Below are positions 32,652 to 41,948 of a stretch of DNA of 49,922 nucleotides, piece after piece (within the stretch, counting starts at the first letter, position 1; each line of letters starts with the position of its first letter). Under the pieces are notes generated by a model. It saw only the letters and a list, made by a program, of their open reading frames with translations. It made no database searches and was not told where the DNA came from. Both the position numbers and the translations under genes were made by a program. The DNA comes from CALBZH01 sp964538515 (GTDB lineage Bacteria > Desulfobacterota > Syntrophobacteria > Syntrophobacterales > Syntrophobacteraceae). The stretch lies in assembly GCA_964538515.1 (NCBI GenBank), contig CAZIEW010000038.1:1-49922 (forward strand). The letters run 5' to 3'.

Positions 32652-33053
32652 CTTCGCACCTCCTGGTGGGTGAGCTTCACGCCAAAGTCATCCAAGACTT
32701 GGAACCGTTCACGATGTTGCGAGCGGTTTGCCGAAATTCCGGAAAAGCTGGAGACGCATCGTGTGGTTCAGTCCTGTCCTACGATAGCGATGTCGAGGGG
32801 GGCAGGTAATCGGACAAGGGATGATATTGCTGTGGGAATTTGCCAACGGCTGTTGTCAGGCTTCTCCTACAAAGGCGGATGATGGGGGGAGCAGACAACG
32901 AGCCCGATGGCCATCTCGTTGCTGGGGGAAGCAGGAGATGGTGGCAGGGGAGTCTCTGAATGATGCGGAGGCACCCTTGCAGTGGATGAAAGACGTGTTA
33001 TATGTTTGCATCGAGCTTGTCGTGAAAGCACTTTGCATAAGAAAGGATGCATC
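32652..33053. other. 402-base divergent intergenic region
   Basis: Separates the S10 peptidase (minus) from the Bax-inhibitor family gene (plus). It holds at least one promoter candidate at its right end. No small gene or RNA is convincing in the rest. Confidence 0.4.
32977..33004 (+). promoter_or_regulatory. Candidate promoter for the BI-1 family gene
   Basis: TTGCAG (32977-32982) and TATATG (32999-33004) with a 16-base spacer, about 50 bases before the ATG at 33054. By-eye match. Confidence 0.35.
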
Positions 33054-33755
33054 ATGAACGATCCAATCTATTATGGAAGTGAGCGCGTTGCCGCGGCTCA
33101 GGGGGAATTCGTTCGGAGGGTTTACAACTGGATGGGGCTCGGACTGGCCCTGACGGCCGTGGTCGCTCTTTACACCGCTTCGAGCACGAGCATGCTCGCG
33201 TTCATCCTTGGGAGCCCCATGGTCTTCTTCGGTCTGATCATCGCGGAGCTTGGGCTCGTGATCGCGCTCAGTGCGGGCATCAACCGGATGCAGGCGTCAA
33301 CGGCGGGGATCATGTTCTTTCTCTATTCGGCCCTCAATGGGCTGACGCTCTCAGTGATTCTGATCGCCTACACCCGTGCGTCCATCGCCAGTACCTTTTT
33401 TGTCACCGCCGGAACGTTCGGAGCGATGAGCCTTTACGGGTACACGACGCAGCGCGATTTGACCTCGTGGGGGAGCTTCCTTACCATGGGCTTGATCGGC
33501 GTCGTCCTCGCGTCTCTGGTCAATCTCTTTTTCAAAAGCCCGGCTATTTATTGGCTGGTGACGTACGCCGGGATCATCGTGTTTGTGGGACTGGCCGCCT
33601 ATGACGCTCAAAAGATCAAGGCCATGGCCCTGCAGGGCTTCGGAGACGAGCAGGCCGAGCGCAAGGGAGCGATCATCGGCGCTTTGCAGCTTTATCTGGA
33701 CTTCATCAACCTTTTCCTGCTGCTGCTGAGAATCTTCGGCAGGCAGAGAGATTAG
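33054..33755 (+). CDS. Bax inhibitor-1 / YccA family membrane protein
   Basis: A 233-residue inner-membrane protein with seven predicted helices. YNWMGLGLALTAVVA near the N-terminus and the C-terminal FVGLAAYDAQKIKAM followed by LQLYLDFINLFLLLLRIFG are diagnostic of the BI-1/YccA/YbhL family. Relatives include pH-sensitive calcium leak channels and FtsH-interacting YccA. The ATG at 33054 follows AAAGGA at good spacing; the upstream extension of the frame is not supported. It is a single-gene unit with its own promoter candidate and terminator. Confidence 0.92.
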   Translation: MNDPIYYGSERVAAAQGEFVRRVYNWMGLGLALTAVVALYTASSTSMLAFILGSPMVFFGLIIAELGLVIALSAGINRMQASTAGIMFFLYSALNGLTLSVILIAYTRASIASTFFVTAGTFGAMSLYGYTTQRDLTSWGSFLTMGLIGVVLASLVNLFFKSPAIYWLVTYAGIIVFVGLAAYDAQKIKAMALQGFGDEQAERKGAIIGALQLYLDFINLFLLLLRIFGRQRD

Positions 33756-33811
33756 GGCTTGTCTCAGTCGGACGCTGCCGGCCCATAGGGTTGAGATGGG
33801 TCTTGACGTCT

Positions 33812-33852
33812 ACGGGTTCAATGGGTGAGCATTGTACCCGTTTTTCTTTTTT
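33812..33852 (+). terminator. Terminator between the BI-1 gene and typA
   Basis: A 12-bp stem with one mismatch (33812-33823 with 33830-33841), a 6-nt loop and an almost pure T-run (33841-33852). Confidence 0.88.
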
Positions 33853-33878
33853 GGAGCCATGAATGTTCATTTTATAAC
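33851..33878 (+). promoter_or_regulatory. Candidate typA promoter abutting the terminator
   Basis: TTGGAG (33851-33856) and TATAAC (33873-33878) with a 16-base spacer. The -35 element uses the last T bases of the upstream terminator. The typA ATG lies about 45 bases on. Confidence 0.4.
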
Positions 33879-33923
33879 GGGAGTGCTGAGCTGGAAAAGG
33901 AGCGCCACCCGCGAAGAGGACTC

Positions 33924-35708
33924 ATGCAAACTCGCCAGGATTTACGCAACATCGCCATTATCGCCCACGTGGATCACGGGAAGACGACCCTGGTGGATGC
34001 CATGCTCTGGCAGAGCGGCGTCTTTCGTGACAACGAGCAGGTTTCGGAACGGGTCATGGATAGCCTTGATCTCGAGCGGGAAAAGGGCATCACCATCATG
34101 GCCAAGAACACCGCCGTGACCTACAAAGGAGTCAAGATCAATATTGTGGACACGCCCGGGCACGCCGATTTCGGCGGAGAAGTCGAGCGCACCCTGAACA
34201 TGGTCGACGGGGTCATGCTCCTGGTCGATGCCACGGAAGGGCCACTTCCTCAGACGCGATTCGTGCTGGGCAAGGCCCTGGAACGGGGGCTGCCGCCCAT
34301 TGTGGTGATCAACAAGATCGACCGGCCCGACAGGCGCATCACGGAAGTGCTCGATGAAGTCTATGATCTGTTCATCGACTTGGACGCGTCCGAAGAGCAG
34401 TTGGACTTTCCTGTTCTTTACACCAATGCGAAGGCCGGAATCGCTCTCACGGACCCGGAAGGAGAGGGGCGCGACCTGGTACCCCTCTTTGAGGCGATTC
34501 TTGCGTCCATCCCCGCTCCATCCTACGATCCTGAGGGGTCGCTGCAGTTTCTGGTTACCAACCTGCACTACAGCGACTACGTCGGCAGGATCGCGGTGGG
34601 CAAGATTGTGAGCGGCGCGCTGCAGCGCGGGCGGGAGGTGGCGCTCCTCAAAGCGGGGGAGGCTCTCCGCAAGGCATCTTTGAGCGTGGTCTACACCTAT
34701 GAAGGGCTGAACCGTGTCGAGCGCGACAGCATTGAGGCCGGTGATATCGCGGCAGTCGCGGGCGTGGACGACGTCTACATTGGGGATACTCTGGGTGATC
34801 TTGTGGATCCGCGGCCGCTGCCCACCATCACGGTCGAGGAGCCGACCATTTCGATGGTCTTCTCCGTCAATACCTCGCCCTTTGCCGGCAAGGAAGGCAA
34901 GTACCTGACGTCCCGCCACATCAAGGAAAGGCTCGACAAGGAGCTCCTCTACAATGTGAGCATCCGGGTCGAGCAGGCGGAAAACCGCGATTCGTTTCGG
35001 GTGGGCGCACGGGGGGAGCTGCAGTTGGCGGTCCTGGTTGAGACCATGCGGCGGGAGGGGTTTGAGCTTTCCCTTTCCAAGCCCAAGATCATCACGCGGA
35101 GCGAGAACGGGCAGCTCTTTGAGCCGATGGAGCTTGCCGTGGTGGACCTTCCGGAAAAGTTCGTCGGGATCGTCACGGAGATGCTCAGCGGACGACGTGG
35201 TCAAATGACCAAAATGGTCAACAACGGCTTCGGGCGTGTTCGGCTCGAGTTCGAAATCCCTTCGAGGGGGCTCATCGGTTTTCGGAGCCAGTTTCTGACC
35301 GATACCCGTGGAACGGGCATTCTGAACACATTGGTCATCGGCCACACGCCCTATGCCGGAGAAATCAGCGGTCGCCCGAACGGAGTGCTCATCTCCGACC
35401 GAGCGGGCCGGGCGGTCACATACGCCATCTTTCATTTGCAGCCGCGGGGCACCATTTTCGTCAGCCCGGGCGACCCCGTCTATCCGGGCATGATCGTGGG
35501 CGAGAATTCACGGTCGACCGACATGTGGGTCAACATCACGAAAGAAAAGAAGCTCACCAACATCCGGGCCGCAGGCTCGGATGAGGCGCTGCGACTCATC
35601 CCGCCCCGTCAATTCACTCTCGAGCAAGCCATGGAGTACATCAGTGACGATGAGCTTGTCGAGGTCACACCGCTCTCCATAAGGCTTCGCAAAATGGGAG
35701 GCCGATAG
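33924..35708 (+). CDS. typA: Ribosome-associated GTPase TypA/BipA
   Basis: A 594-residue translational GTPase of the EF-G/LepA superfamily that binds 70S ribosomes and aids 50S assembly and stress growth. G1 (AHVDHGKTT), the switch region (REKGITI), G3 (DTPGHADFG) and G4 (NKID) are present, followed by beta-barrel, EF-G III/V-like and BipA-specific C-terminal domains. The ATG at 33924 is chosen because GAGGA precedes it and MQTRQDLRNIAIIAHVDHG matches the family; a longer frame from a GTG at 33825 would run through the terminator and is rejected. Length is normal. Confidence 0.96.
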   Translation: MQTRQDLRNIAIIAHVDHGKTTLVDAMLWQSGVFRDNEQVSERVMDSLDLEREKGITIMAKNTAVTYKGVKINIVDTPGHADFGGEVERTLNMVDGVMLLVDATEGPLPQTRFVLGKALERGLPPIVVINKIDRPDRRITEVLDEVYDLFIDLDASEEQLDFPVLYTNAKAGIALTDPEGEGRDLVPLFEAILASIPAPSYDPEGSLQFLVTNLHYSDYVGRIAVGKIVSGALQRGREVALLKAGEALRKASLSVVYTYEGLNRVERDSIEAGDIAAVAGVDDVYIGDTLGDLVDPRPLPTITVEEPTISMVFSVNTSPFAGKEGKYLTSRHIKERLDKELLYNVSIRVEQAENRDSFRVGARGELQLAVLVETMRREGFELSLSKPKIITRSENGQLFEPMELAVVDLPEKFVGIVTEMLSGRRGQMTKMVNNGFGRVRLEFEIPSRGLIGFRSQFLTDTRGTGILNTLVIGHTPYAGEISGRPNGVLISDRAGRAVTYAIFHLQPRGTIFVSPGDPVYPGMIVGENSRSTDMWVNITKEKKLTNIRAAGSDEALRLIPPRQFTLEQAMEYISDDELVEVTPLSIRLRKMGGR

Positions 35709-35827
35709 GAATCGAGCCTCGTATCCCTGTTGACCGCGGCCCCTGTTCAAGAGTAGAAGATCGGGAGGTGCTGGAGAGGCGGTCGAAACGAGTCGAAACT
35801 CGGTTATCAAGAGCTGGCGGTCTGCGG

Positions 35828-36769
35828 TTGAAGCTTGTCATTACGATAGACGTAGAGGAGGAGGGGCTTTTCCGCCGGAGCTACAGCCGAAGGCCTCAGG
35901 GGGTTCAAAACGTCTCGCACCTGCGTCGCATCGAGCCCATCAGTAGGGAGCTCGGGGCTCCTTTGACGCTGCTGGTCACCCATGCGGTGGCCTGCAGCCC
36001 CGCCTGTCAGGATGTTCTGCGTTTTTGGCATGATGCGCTTCGAGCGGAGATCGGCGCCCATCTGCATCCTTGGAGCACGCCGCCGTTTCATTACTCGGCC
36101 CATCCCGAGCCGGTCTCATCGGACCTCATCCCTGAATCCGTGCTCGGCGCCAAGATGGAAACCCTTCTGGCCGCTTTGTGGCACAACCTCGAAGTCGTTC
36201 CGCGTGCGTTCCGGATGGGTCGATTTGACCTAGGTTCACGGGTGATAAAGCTTTTACCGCGACATGGCTTTTGGGTTGACAGCAGTGTTGTTCCCTTGAG
36301 GACCGTTCAAGGAATTGATCATTTCCTGGCTCCCCGGGATCCTTACTGGCTCGATGCTCCCGGTGAGCAACGTTCTGTCCTCGAAGTCCCCCTCACCATG
36401 ATCCCTATTTCGAACAGCATGCCGCCTGCAGCATATCGAGCGGCCCAGGCTTTGCCGCCGCGGATGGCTGCACTGCTCTTATCGACGTTCAGACACATGG
36501 CCGTTGTCGGCATTCATCCCGCCTGGTATCCTCTGGCCTCCATGAAATGGGCGGCCCGGCTTCACCGCCGGCGCGGCGGACGTGTGCTCAACCTGTTTCT
36601 GCACTCCTCCGAGCTCGCACCCGGTGCGACCCCTCGGTTCGTTACCGAAGCTGCCGTCCGTCGTCTGGTTAACAAAATGGTCGCGTTCCTGAAATGGCTC
36701 ATTCGAACGGGTCCGGTGGAGCCTGTTCGCTTGTCCGATCTTCATCCGGAGTACCGTTCTTCCCCGTGA
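35828..36769 (+). CDS. Polysaccharide-deacetylase-like (NodB-fold) protein
   Basis: A protein of about 313 residues that opens with KLVITIDVEEEG, the strand-loop that carries the metal-binding Asp of NodB-type deacetylases, followed by HLHPW near residue 80 and RMGRFDLG near residue 140. These correspond to the His pair and Arg-containing motif of the fold. It resembles uncharacterised deacetylase-like proteins of polysaccharide loci rather than classical chitin deacetylases. The start is uncertain: TTG at 35828 gives a clean N-terminus, GTG at 35768 would add 20 residues; neither has a strong ribosome-binding site. It is the first gene of the right-hand glycan locus. Confidence 0.68.
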   Translation: MKLVITIDVEEEGLFRRSYSRRPQGVQNVSHLRRIEPISRELGAPLTLLVTHAVACSPACQDVLRFWHDALRAEIGAHLHPWSTPPFHYSAHPEPVSSDLIPESVLGAKMETLLAALWHNLEVVPRAFRMGRFDLGSRVIKLLPRHGFWVDSSVVPLRTVQGIDHFLAPRDPYWLDAPGEQRSVLEVPLTMIPISNSMPPAAYRAAQALPPRMAALLLSTFRHMAVVGIHPAWYPLASMKWAARLHRRRGGRVLNLFLHSSELAPGATPRFVTEAAVRRLVNKMVAFLKWLIRTGPVEPVRLSDLHPEYRSSP

Positions 36770-36931
36770 AAAGCGGCATGGCTTGAACGGCGACCCAGCT
36801 GAGATTCCAGGGCCGCTGTCCACGAGGCATCCTGAAATGAAGAGTGGTAAAATAAGGGCGTCATGGCGCCATAAGAGGGCATGATTCCGCAGCCAAAACC
36901 TTCGGAGGCTCACAGGGGACAAGGGACATCC

Positions 36932-37732
36932 ATGCTTAAGGACCAGAAGATCATTGTGGTCATGCCCGCCTACAACGCGGCGCAAACCCTGCTCATGACT
37001 TACGAGGAGATCATGGCTCAAGAGATTGTGGACCTGATCATCATCGTCGATGATGCGAGCCATGATGAAACGGTGCGGATTGCCAGGGCGCTGCCTCGGA
37101 CGAAGCTGCACATCCATGAGAGTAACCGTGGGTACGGCGCGAATCAGAAGACCTGCTATCAGCTGGCGCTGCAGGAAGGGGCGGACATCATCATCATGGT
37201 CCACCCGGACTACCAGTACACCCCGAAGCTTATTCCCGCCATGGCATCCCTCATTGGAAACGGCCTTTACCACTGTGTTCTCGGGTCGAGGATCCTGGGG
37301 GGCCACGCGTTGTCGGGAGGAATGCCGCTCTGGAAGTATGTCTCCAATCGAGTCCTCACTCTGGTGGAGAACCTCCTGCTTGGAGCGAAGCTCTCCGAAT
37401 ACCACACGGGATACCGTGCCTTTTCCCGCGAGCTGCTCGATCAGCTGCCCTTTGACGCCAACTCCGATGATTTTGTGTTTGACAATGAAATGCTCACACA
37501 GATTCTCTGGCTGGACTACCGAATCGGCGAGGTGAGCTGTCCGACGAAGTACTTCGCGGAAGGTTCGTCGATTAATTTCTTGCGGAGTCTGAAGTACGGC
37601 ATGCAGTGCCTGGTTACGGCTGTCAAGTTCCGGTTGGCAAGAGCGCGGGTGATTGAGTCCCGTCTCTATCCATCGGCGGTGCGCCGATGGGATGGCCGGG
37701 AATCACAAGCCAATCGGACCTGTCCCCCTTAA
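36932..37732 (+). CDS. GT2 glycosyltransferase (polyprenyl-phosphate hexose synthase-like)
   Basis: A 266-residue GT-A fold transferase. VVMPAYNAAQTL begins the nucleotide-binding domain, VDDASHDET supplies the first acidic motif and MVHPDYQYTP the DxD-like motif. It resembles dolichol/undecaprenyl-phosphate sugar synthases (DPM1-like) but has no C-terminal membrane pair, so the acceptor could be a lipid phosphate or a glycan. Start at 36932 after AAGGGA. The next gene follows after eight bases. Cytoplasmic, at the inner membrane face. Confidence 0.85.
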   Translation: MLKDQKIIVVMPAYNAAQTLLMTYEEIMAQEIVDLIIIVDDASHDETVRIARALPRTKLHIHESNRGYGANQKTCYQLALQEGADIIIMVHPDYQYTPKLIPAMASLIGNGLYHCVLGSRILGGHALSGGMPLWKYVSNRVLTLVENLLLGAKLSEYHTGYRAFSRELLDQLPFDANSDDFVFDNEMLTQILWLDYRIGEVSCPTKYFAEGSSINFLRSLKYGMQCLVTAVKFRLARARVIESRLYPSAVRRWDGRESQANRTCPP

Positions 37733-37740
37733 GGGCTCTT

Positions 37741-38511
37741 ATGGGTGTGCCATCCTTGATAACGGTCTCCGTCGTCAGTCATTTACACGGCCGGCTTGTT
37801 GTCAGTCTTCTCGATGACATCCAAAACCAGTGTCGCGAGCTCGTGGAAGTCCTGGTCACCTTGAATGTTGATGAGCCCTGGACGTTGGACAAAGGCCGTT
37901 ATGACTTCCCGATTCACGTCGTTCTGAACGACCGAAGACGGGGATTTGCGGCCAATCACAATGCCGCTTTCAGGAGGAAGGGGGGCTCCTATTTTTGCGT
38001 CATGAACCCTGATGTCAGGCTGCCGTGCAATCCGTTTCCGGCGCTTCTTGAATGCTGCAGGGAGCGGGAAATCGGATGCGTGGCGCCCAGGGTGCTCGAC
38101 TCTTCCGGCAGGATCGAGAAAAGTGCCAGGAGATTTCCGACTCTGAAGGGTCTCGCCCGGAAAGCTCTGGGCTGTGAATCGTCCCGTGCAGATGAGGCCA
38201 TCGGCGAGGGAGGGGTGTTCCCGGACTGGGTGGCCGGCATGATGATGCTCTTTCCGGCGGAGGCATACGAGGCTGTCTCCGGCTTCGATGAAGCGTATTA
38301 TCTGTATTACGAGGACGTGGACATATGCGCGCGTCTCTGGGGGGCCGGATTCAAGGTGGCTCTGTGTCCACGGGCCTCTGTGGTGCACGATGCGAGGCGC
38401 GATAGCCACCGCAATCCGAGATACCTGGCGTGGCATCTTGCCAGCATGCTCCGCTTCTTCGGGAGGAAATGGGCGGGCTACTCTCATTGCGGACGAGGAT
38501 TGCGGCGATGA
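37741..38511 (+). CDS. GT2 glycosyltransferase (rhamnosyltransferase-like)
   Basis: A 256-residue GT2 enzyme resembling WbbL/RfbF-type transferases. Diagnostic parts are ITVSVVSH at the start, NRRGFAANHNAAF-type binding loop (RRRGFAANHNAAF), the NPDV metal motif, WVAGMMMLF and GFDEAYYLYYEDVDICAR. The frame opens further upstream inside the previous gene; the ATG at 37741 is preferred. Its stop overlaps the next start as ATGA. It probably adds a deoxysugar to a lipid-linked glycan. Confidence 0.83.
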   Translation: MGVPSLITVSVVSHLHGRLVVSLLDDIQNQCRELVEVLVTLNVDEPWTLDKGRYDFPIHVVLNDRRRGFAANHNAAFRRKGGSYFCVMNPDVRLPCNPFPALLECCREREIGCVAPRVLDSSGRIEKSARRFPTLKGLARKALGCESSRADEAIGEGGVFPDWVAGMMMLFPAEAYEAVSGFDEAYYLYYEDVDICARLWGAGFKVALCPRASVVHDARRDSHRNPRYLAWHLASMLRFFGRKWAGYSHCGRGLRR

Positions 38512-39473
38512 AGTCCGTGCTGGTGACCGGCTCGGACGGGTTTGTGGGACGCAGGCTCTGCCCGGCAATGGCGGGCCGAGGCTATTCTGTGACCGCCGCT
38601 GTGCGAAAACGACCCGAGGATGCCATTCACGGAGCGATCAAGGTTGCTCCCGTGGGTGACATCACACTCGACGTGGACTGGATGCCTGTTTTGCGAGGGA
38701 TCGAGGTCGTCATCCACCTCGCCGGACGAGCGCATGTCGCGAGCGAGGCTTCAGAGGTATCGTTTCAAGAATTCCGAAGAGTTACTGTGGAGGGATCGCG
38801 GCGTCTGGCGGAAGCGTCGCTCCGGGCGGGGGTTGAGCGGTTTGTCTATGTCAGCAGCATTAAAGTGAATGGAGAATTCACCGGAGCACGTCCTTTCAGG
38901 GAAGAGGATGCGCCTGCTCCCCACGGTTCGTATGCTGTTTCGAAGTGGGAGGCGGAGGGGGTGCTGAGAGATCTTTCGGCACGGTCGGGCATGAGCCTTG
39001 TCATTGTGCGGCCTCCGCTCGTGTATGGTCCTGGCGTCAAAGGAAATCTGTTGAGGCTCATGAAACAGATCGACATGGGGGTTCCGTTGCCCCTGGCGGG
39101 CATCGCCAACCGCAGGAGCATGATCGGCCTCGACAATCTCGTGGATGCCCTGGTGCTCGTCTCCACGGCAGCAGCAGCTGCAGACCAGACCTTTCTTGTC
39201 AGTGATGATGAGGCTGTGTCGACCACGGATCTCGGACGCTGCATCGCGAGAGCGTTGGGCAAGCATGCCCGTTTTTTTACGTTTCCAAGGAGCTTGATCC
39301 CTCGACTGGCTGCTCACAGTCCGTCCATGGGGGCCGTGGTTCAACGTCTTACGGCTTCTCTGATCGTCGACAGCTCCAAAATTCGAAATGTCCTCCACTG
39401 GGTACCCCGCCAATCGTTCACGGATGGGATCGATTTGATGGCTCAGGCCTACCGTAATGCCAAGAGAACATGA
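38508..39473 (+). CDS. UDP-4-keto-6-deoxy-sugar reductase (WbpV/WreQ-like SDR)
   Basis: A 321-residue extended SDR. The NAD(P) motif TGSDGFVG lies near residue 8, SSIKVNG holds the catalytic Ser region and YAVSKWEAE the Tyr-xxx-Lys pair. It is close in layout to WbpV/WreQ enzymes that reduce UDP-4-keto-6-deoxy-GlcNAc to UDP-N-acetylquinovosamine. The two following genes are a small phosphoglycosyltransferase and a WbpM-like 4,6-dehydratase, which are the other two parts of that route. It is coupled to both neighbours by ATGA overlaps. A UDP-glucose 4-epimerase-like role is the main alternative. Confidence 0.8.
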   Translation: MKSVLVTGSDGFVGRRLCPAMAGRGYSVTAAVRKRPEDAIHGAIKVAPVGDITLDVDWMPVLRGIEVVIHLAGRAHVASEASEVSFQEFRRVTVEGSRRLAEASLRAGVERFVYVSSIKVNGEFTGARPFREEDAPAPHGSYAVSKWEAEGVLRDLSARSGMSLVIVRPPLVYGPGVKGNLLRLMKQIDMGVPLPLAGIANRRSMIGLDNLVDALVLVSTAAAAADQTFLVSDDEAVSTTDLGRCIARALGKHARFFTFPRSLIPRLAAHSPSMGAVVQRLTASLIVDSSKIRNVLHWVPRQSFTDGIDLMAQAYRNAKRT

Positions 39474-40036
39474 ACCTTAAGCGCATCTTCGACCTCAGCC
39501 TCGGGCTATTCTTGCTGATGATCCTGGCAATCCCGGCAATCATCATCGGCATGGCGATCAGAAACACGTCACCTGGCCCGATTCTCTACCGATCAAATCG
39601 GATCGGCAGGGACAACACCCCTTTTGTCATGTATAAGTTTCGTACCATGAATGCGGATACCCCGGTGGTCGCAACGCATCTCCTGCAGGACCCGGGGCAG
39701 CATCTAGCACCGTTGGGAGCCGTCCTTCGGAGGACGAGCATGGACGAAATCCCTCAGCTCTATAATATTTTGAGAGGCGATATGAGCTTCGTGGGTCCCA
39801 GGCCCGCCTTGTTCAATCAGTATGATCTCATTTCCATGAGGACCCGCTTGGGGGTTCATCGACTCCTTCCCGGACTCACCGGTTGGGCTCAGGTTAACGG
39901 GCGGGACGAACTCCCGATTCCGGTGAAAGTCAGGTTTGACCGCTTCTATCTACAGAACAGAGGTTTGTTATTTGATCTGCGTATTCTGCTTCTGTCCTTG
40001 GTAAAGGTGCTGAAGAAAGAAGGGGTTAGTCACTAG
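39470..40036 (+). CDS. Small initiating phosphoglycosyltransferase (WcaJ/PglC type)
   Basis: A 188-residue monotopic phosphoglycosyltransferase with only the catalytic domain. It has the re-entrant N-terminal helix (KRIFDLSLGLFLLMILAIP), the catalytic Asp92-Glu93 pair in RRTSMDEIPQ, and MSFVGPRPAL and PGLTGWAQVNGR motifs. It puts the first sugar phosphate on undecaprenyl phosphate at the inner membrane. Its short form and its position between a WreQ-like reductase and a WreV/WbpM-like dehydratase suggest a GlcNAc-derived 6-deoxy sugar. Start overlaps the preceding stop (ATGA). Confidence 0.92.
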   Translation: MNLKRIFDLSLGLFLLMILAIPAIIIGMAIRNTSPGPILYRSNRIGRDNTPFVMYKFRTMNADTPVVATHLLQDPGQHLAPLGAVLRRTSMDEIPQLYNILRGDMSFVGPRPALFNQYDLISMRTRLGVHRLLPGLTGWAQVNGRDELPIPVKVRFDRFYLQNRGLLFDLRILLLSLVKVLKKEGVSH

Positions 40037-40043
40037 ATCTCCC

Positions 40044-41948
40044 ATGATCCTATCGACAGAAAACCTCTTTCAGGCAAGTCAAGTCAAGCGCGTATTGTTC
40101 TTTTTATTATGTGATTCTGCTATCATTATCTTTTCTCTTTATTTTGCTTTTCTTGTTCGATTTGAGTTTGTCATTCCTTCACCATATAAATCTATGTTTT
40201 ATTCTGCGCTCCCATTTTTTATCCTATTCAAGCTAATTATCTTTGCCATGTTTGGCCTCTATAAAATCACCTGGCGCTATGTCGGCATTCATGAATTGTA
40301 TTTTGTGTATTTATCATCCGCTGTTGCGGCATCAATCCTGATGATCATGATTCTGATTCCCTATGAGCCCCGGTTTTCGGAATGGCCGATTCCGTTCATC
40401 AGCGGTTTTCCGAGAAGCGTATTCTTTGTGGACGCGCTCGTGTGCTCCGTGCTGCTTTCGGGGCTCAGGCTGTCAAAGCGTTTTTATCTCGAACGGCTCG
40501 TTCACAAGAGCGGATACAAGCAGGGACTCCGGACGCTGATCGTGGGGGCCGGCAACACCGGCGAGATGGTGCTGCGGGACATCCAACAGCGAGGTTGTGC
40601 TGACTTCTATCCGGTTGGATTCCTCGATGATGACGCTGCCAAGGTGGGGGGATACATTCGTGGCGTCAAAGTCTTGGGAGCGGTTCGCTGTCTGAGGCAG
40701 GCAATCCGGCAGCATGCCGTACAAGGCCTTATAGTGGCCATCCCTTCGCTTCATCATAAGTCTCTGAGGGAGATTTACCGTATCGCCAAGGAGTGCCGAG
40801 CTCAAACCATAAAAATAGTCCCACGCATCTATGATTTTCATCGGCCCGATATCAGCGTTAAGAGCTTAGAAGAAATAGCTATTGAAGATCTTATAGGACG
40901 GCAAACGGTAACGATTGATCACAAATCTATAAATGATTTCATCTATGGCAAATCAGTGCTTGTGACGGGTGCCGGTGGATCAATCGGTTCCGAAATTGTA
41001 AGGCAGGTATGTTCATTTCAACCTTCGAACATCACTTTGTTTGATATTGATGAAACGGAATTACATTATGTTCTATTGAAAATAAAGAGAGCGTTTCCTC
41101 ATTTTGAGCCGCGGTGCCACTTTGTGGTGGGCGATATCAGGGATCCGGACCGGGTGCAGGAGGTCTTTGCGGCCTTTCGTCCGCAGGTTGTCTTTCATGC
41201 GGCTGCCTATAAGCATGTGCCAATGATGGAATCCAATGCGAAGGAAGCCATCAAGGTAAACATATTTGGCACCCATATTGTGGCGGAAGCGGCTGCACAT
41301 CATGGGTGTGAGCGCTTTATACTGATATCGACCGACAAAGCCATTAAGCCAACCAGTATCATGGGGGCATCGAAGTGCATTGCGGAAACCATCTGCCATG
41401 CCTTCAACGCGGTTTGTGATACGACGGATTTCGTCTCGGTCCGCTTCGGCAATGTCCTCGGCAGCAGGGGGAGCGTTCTTCCCTTGTTTTTGGACCAGCT
41501 CAGACACGGCGGACCGATAACCATCACTCACCCTGACATGAAACGCTATTTCATGACGATCCCGGAAGCGGTTTCCTTGGTGCTTCAGGCATCGGTCATT
41601 GGAAATGGGGGCGAAGTCATGGTGCTGGACATGGGTAATCCGGTAACGATCGTTGCACTTGCTGAAGAATTGATAAGACTTCATGGGATGAAGCCTTATA
41701 CTGACATCGATATCACATACACTGGCTGTCGACCGGGAGAAAAACTGTTTGAAGAAATTCTAACGGCTGAAGAGGGAGCTATTGCTACCATGCATGAAAA
41801 GATTTTCATTGCTAGAAACAATCATCATGTGGATATGTATCGTCTGCAAAAGCTTATCAGTCGACTGGAATCAATTGTTCGTGAAGCCCCGGTGCAGGAA
41901 TTGTCTGCACTGAAGACGTGCTTGCATGAATTCATCGCGGGTTTATAG
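40044..41948 (+). CDS. Membrane-bound UDP-HexNAc 4,6-dehydratase (WbpM/CapD-like)
   Basis: A 634-residue polysaccharide-locus dehydratase. About four membrane helices (residues 12-150) are followed by a CoA-binding-like Rossmann domain (TLIVGAGNTGEMVLRDI) and a catalytic SDR domain with TGAGGSIG starting at residue 308, STDKAIKPTSIMGASK (Met replaces the usual Tyr, as in WbpM) and the VRFGNVLGSRGSV stretch. WbpM-like enzymes convert UDP-GlcNAc to UDP-4-keto-6-deoxy-GlcNAc. Parts of the DNA (about 40060-40300, 40840-41090 and 41640-41900) are clearly AT-richer than the rest, giving a mosaic look. The start has a weak ribosome-binding site seven bases after the previous gene. Confidence 0.92.
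   Translation: MILSTENLFQASQVKRVLFFLLCDSAIIIFSLYFAFLVRFEFVIPSPYKSMFYSALPFFILFKLIIFAMFGLYKITWRYVGIHELYFVYLSSAVAASILMIMILIPYEPRFSEWPIPFISGFPRSVFFVDALVCSVLLSGLRLSKRFYLERLVHKSGYKQGLRTLIVGAGNTGEMVLRDIQQRGCADFYPVGFLDDDAAKVGGYIRGVKVLGAVRCLRQAIRQHAVQGLIVAIPSLHHKSLREIYRIAKECRAQTIKIVPRIYDFHRPDISVKSLEEIAIEDLIGRQTVTIDHKSINDFIYGKSVLVTGAGGSIGSEIVRQVCSFQPSNITLFDIDETELHYVLLKIKRAFPHFEPRCHFVVGDIRDPDRVQEVFAAFRPQVVFHAAAYKHVPMMESNAKEAIKVNIFGTHIVAEAAAHHGCERFILISTDKAIKPTSIMGASKCIAETICHAFNAVCDTTDFVSVRFGNVLGSRGSVLPLFLDQLRHGGPITITHPDMKRYFMTIPEAVSLVLQASVIGNGGEVMVLDMGNPVTIVALAEELIRLHGMKPYTDIDITYTGCRPGEKLFEEILTAEEGAIATMHEKIFIARNNHHVDMYRLQKLISRLESIVREAPVQELSALKTCLHEFIAGL

Noticed and set aside
33825..33923. N-terminal extension of typA from a GTG
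   Set aside because: It would start inside the upstream terminator and add residues absent from the family.
33942..35435. 497-codon minus-strand open frame opposite typA
   Set aside because: Shadow of the GTPase; no domain and no ribosome-binding site.
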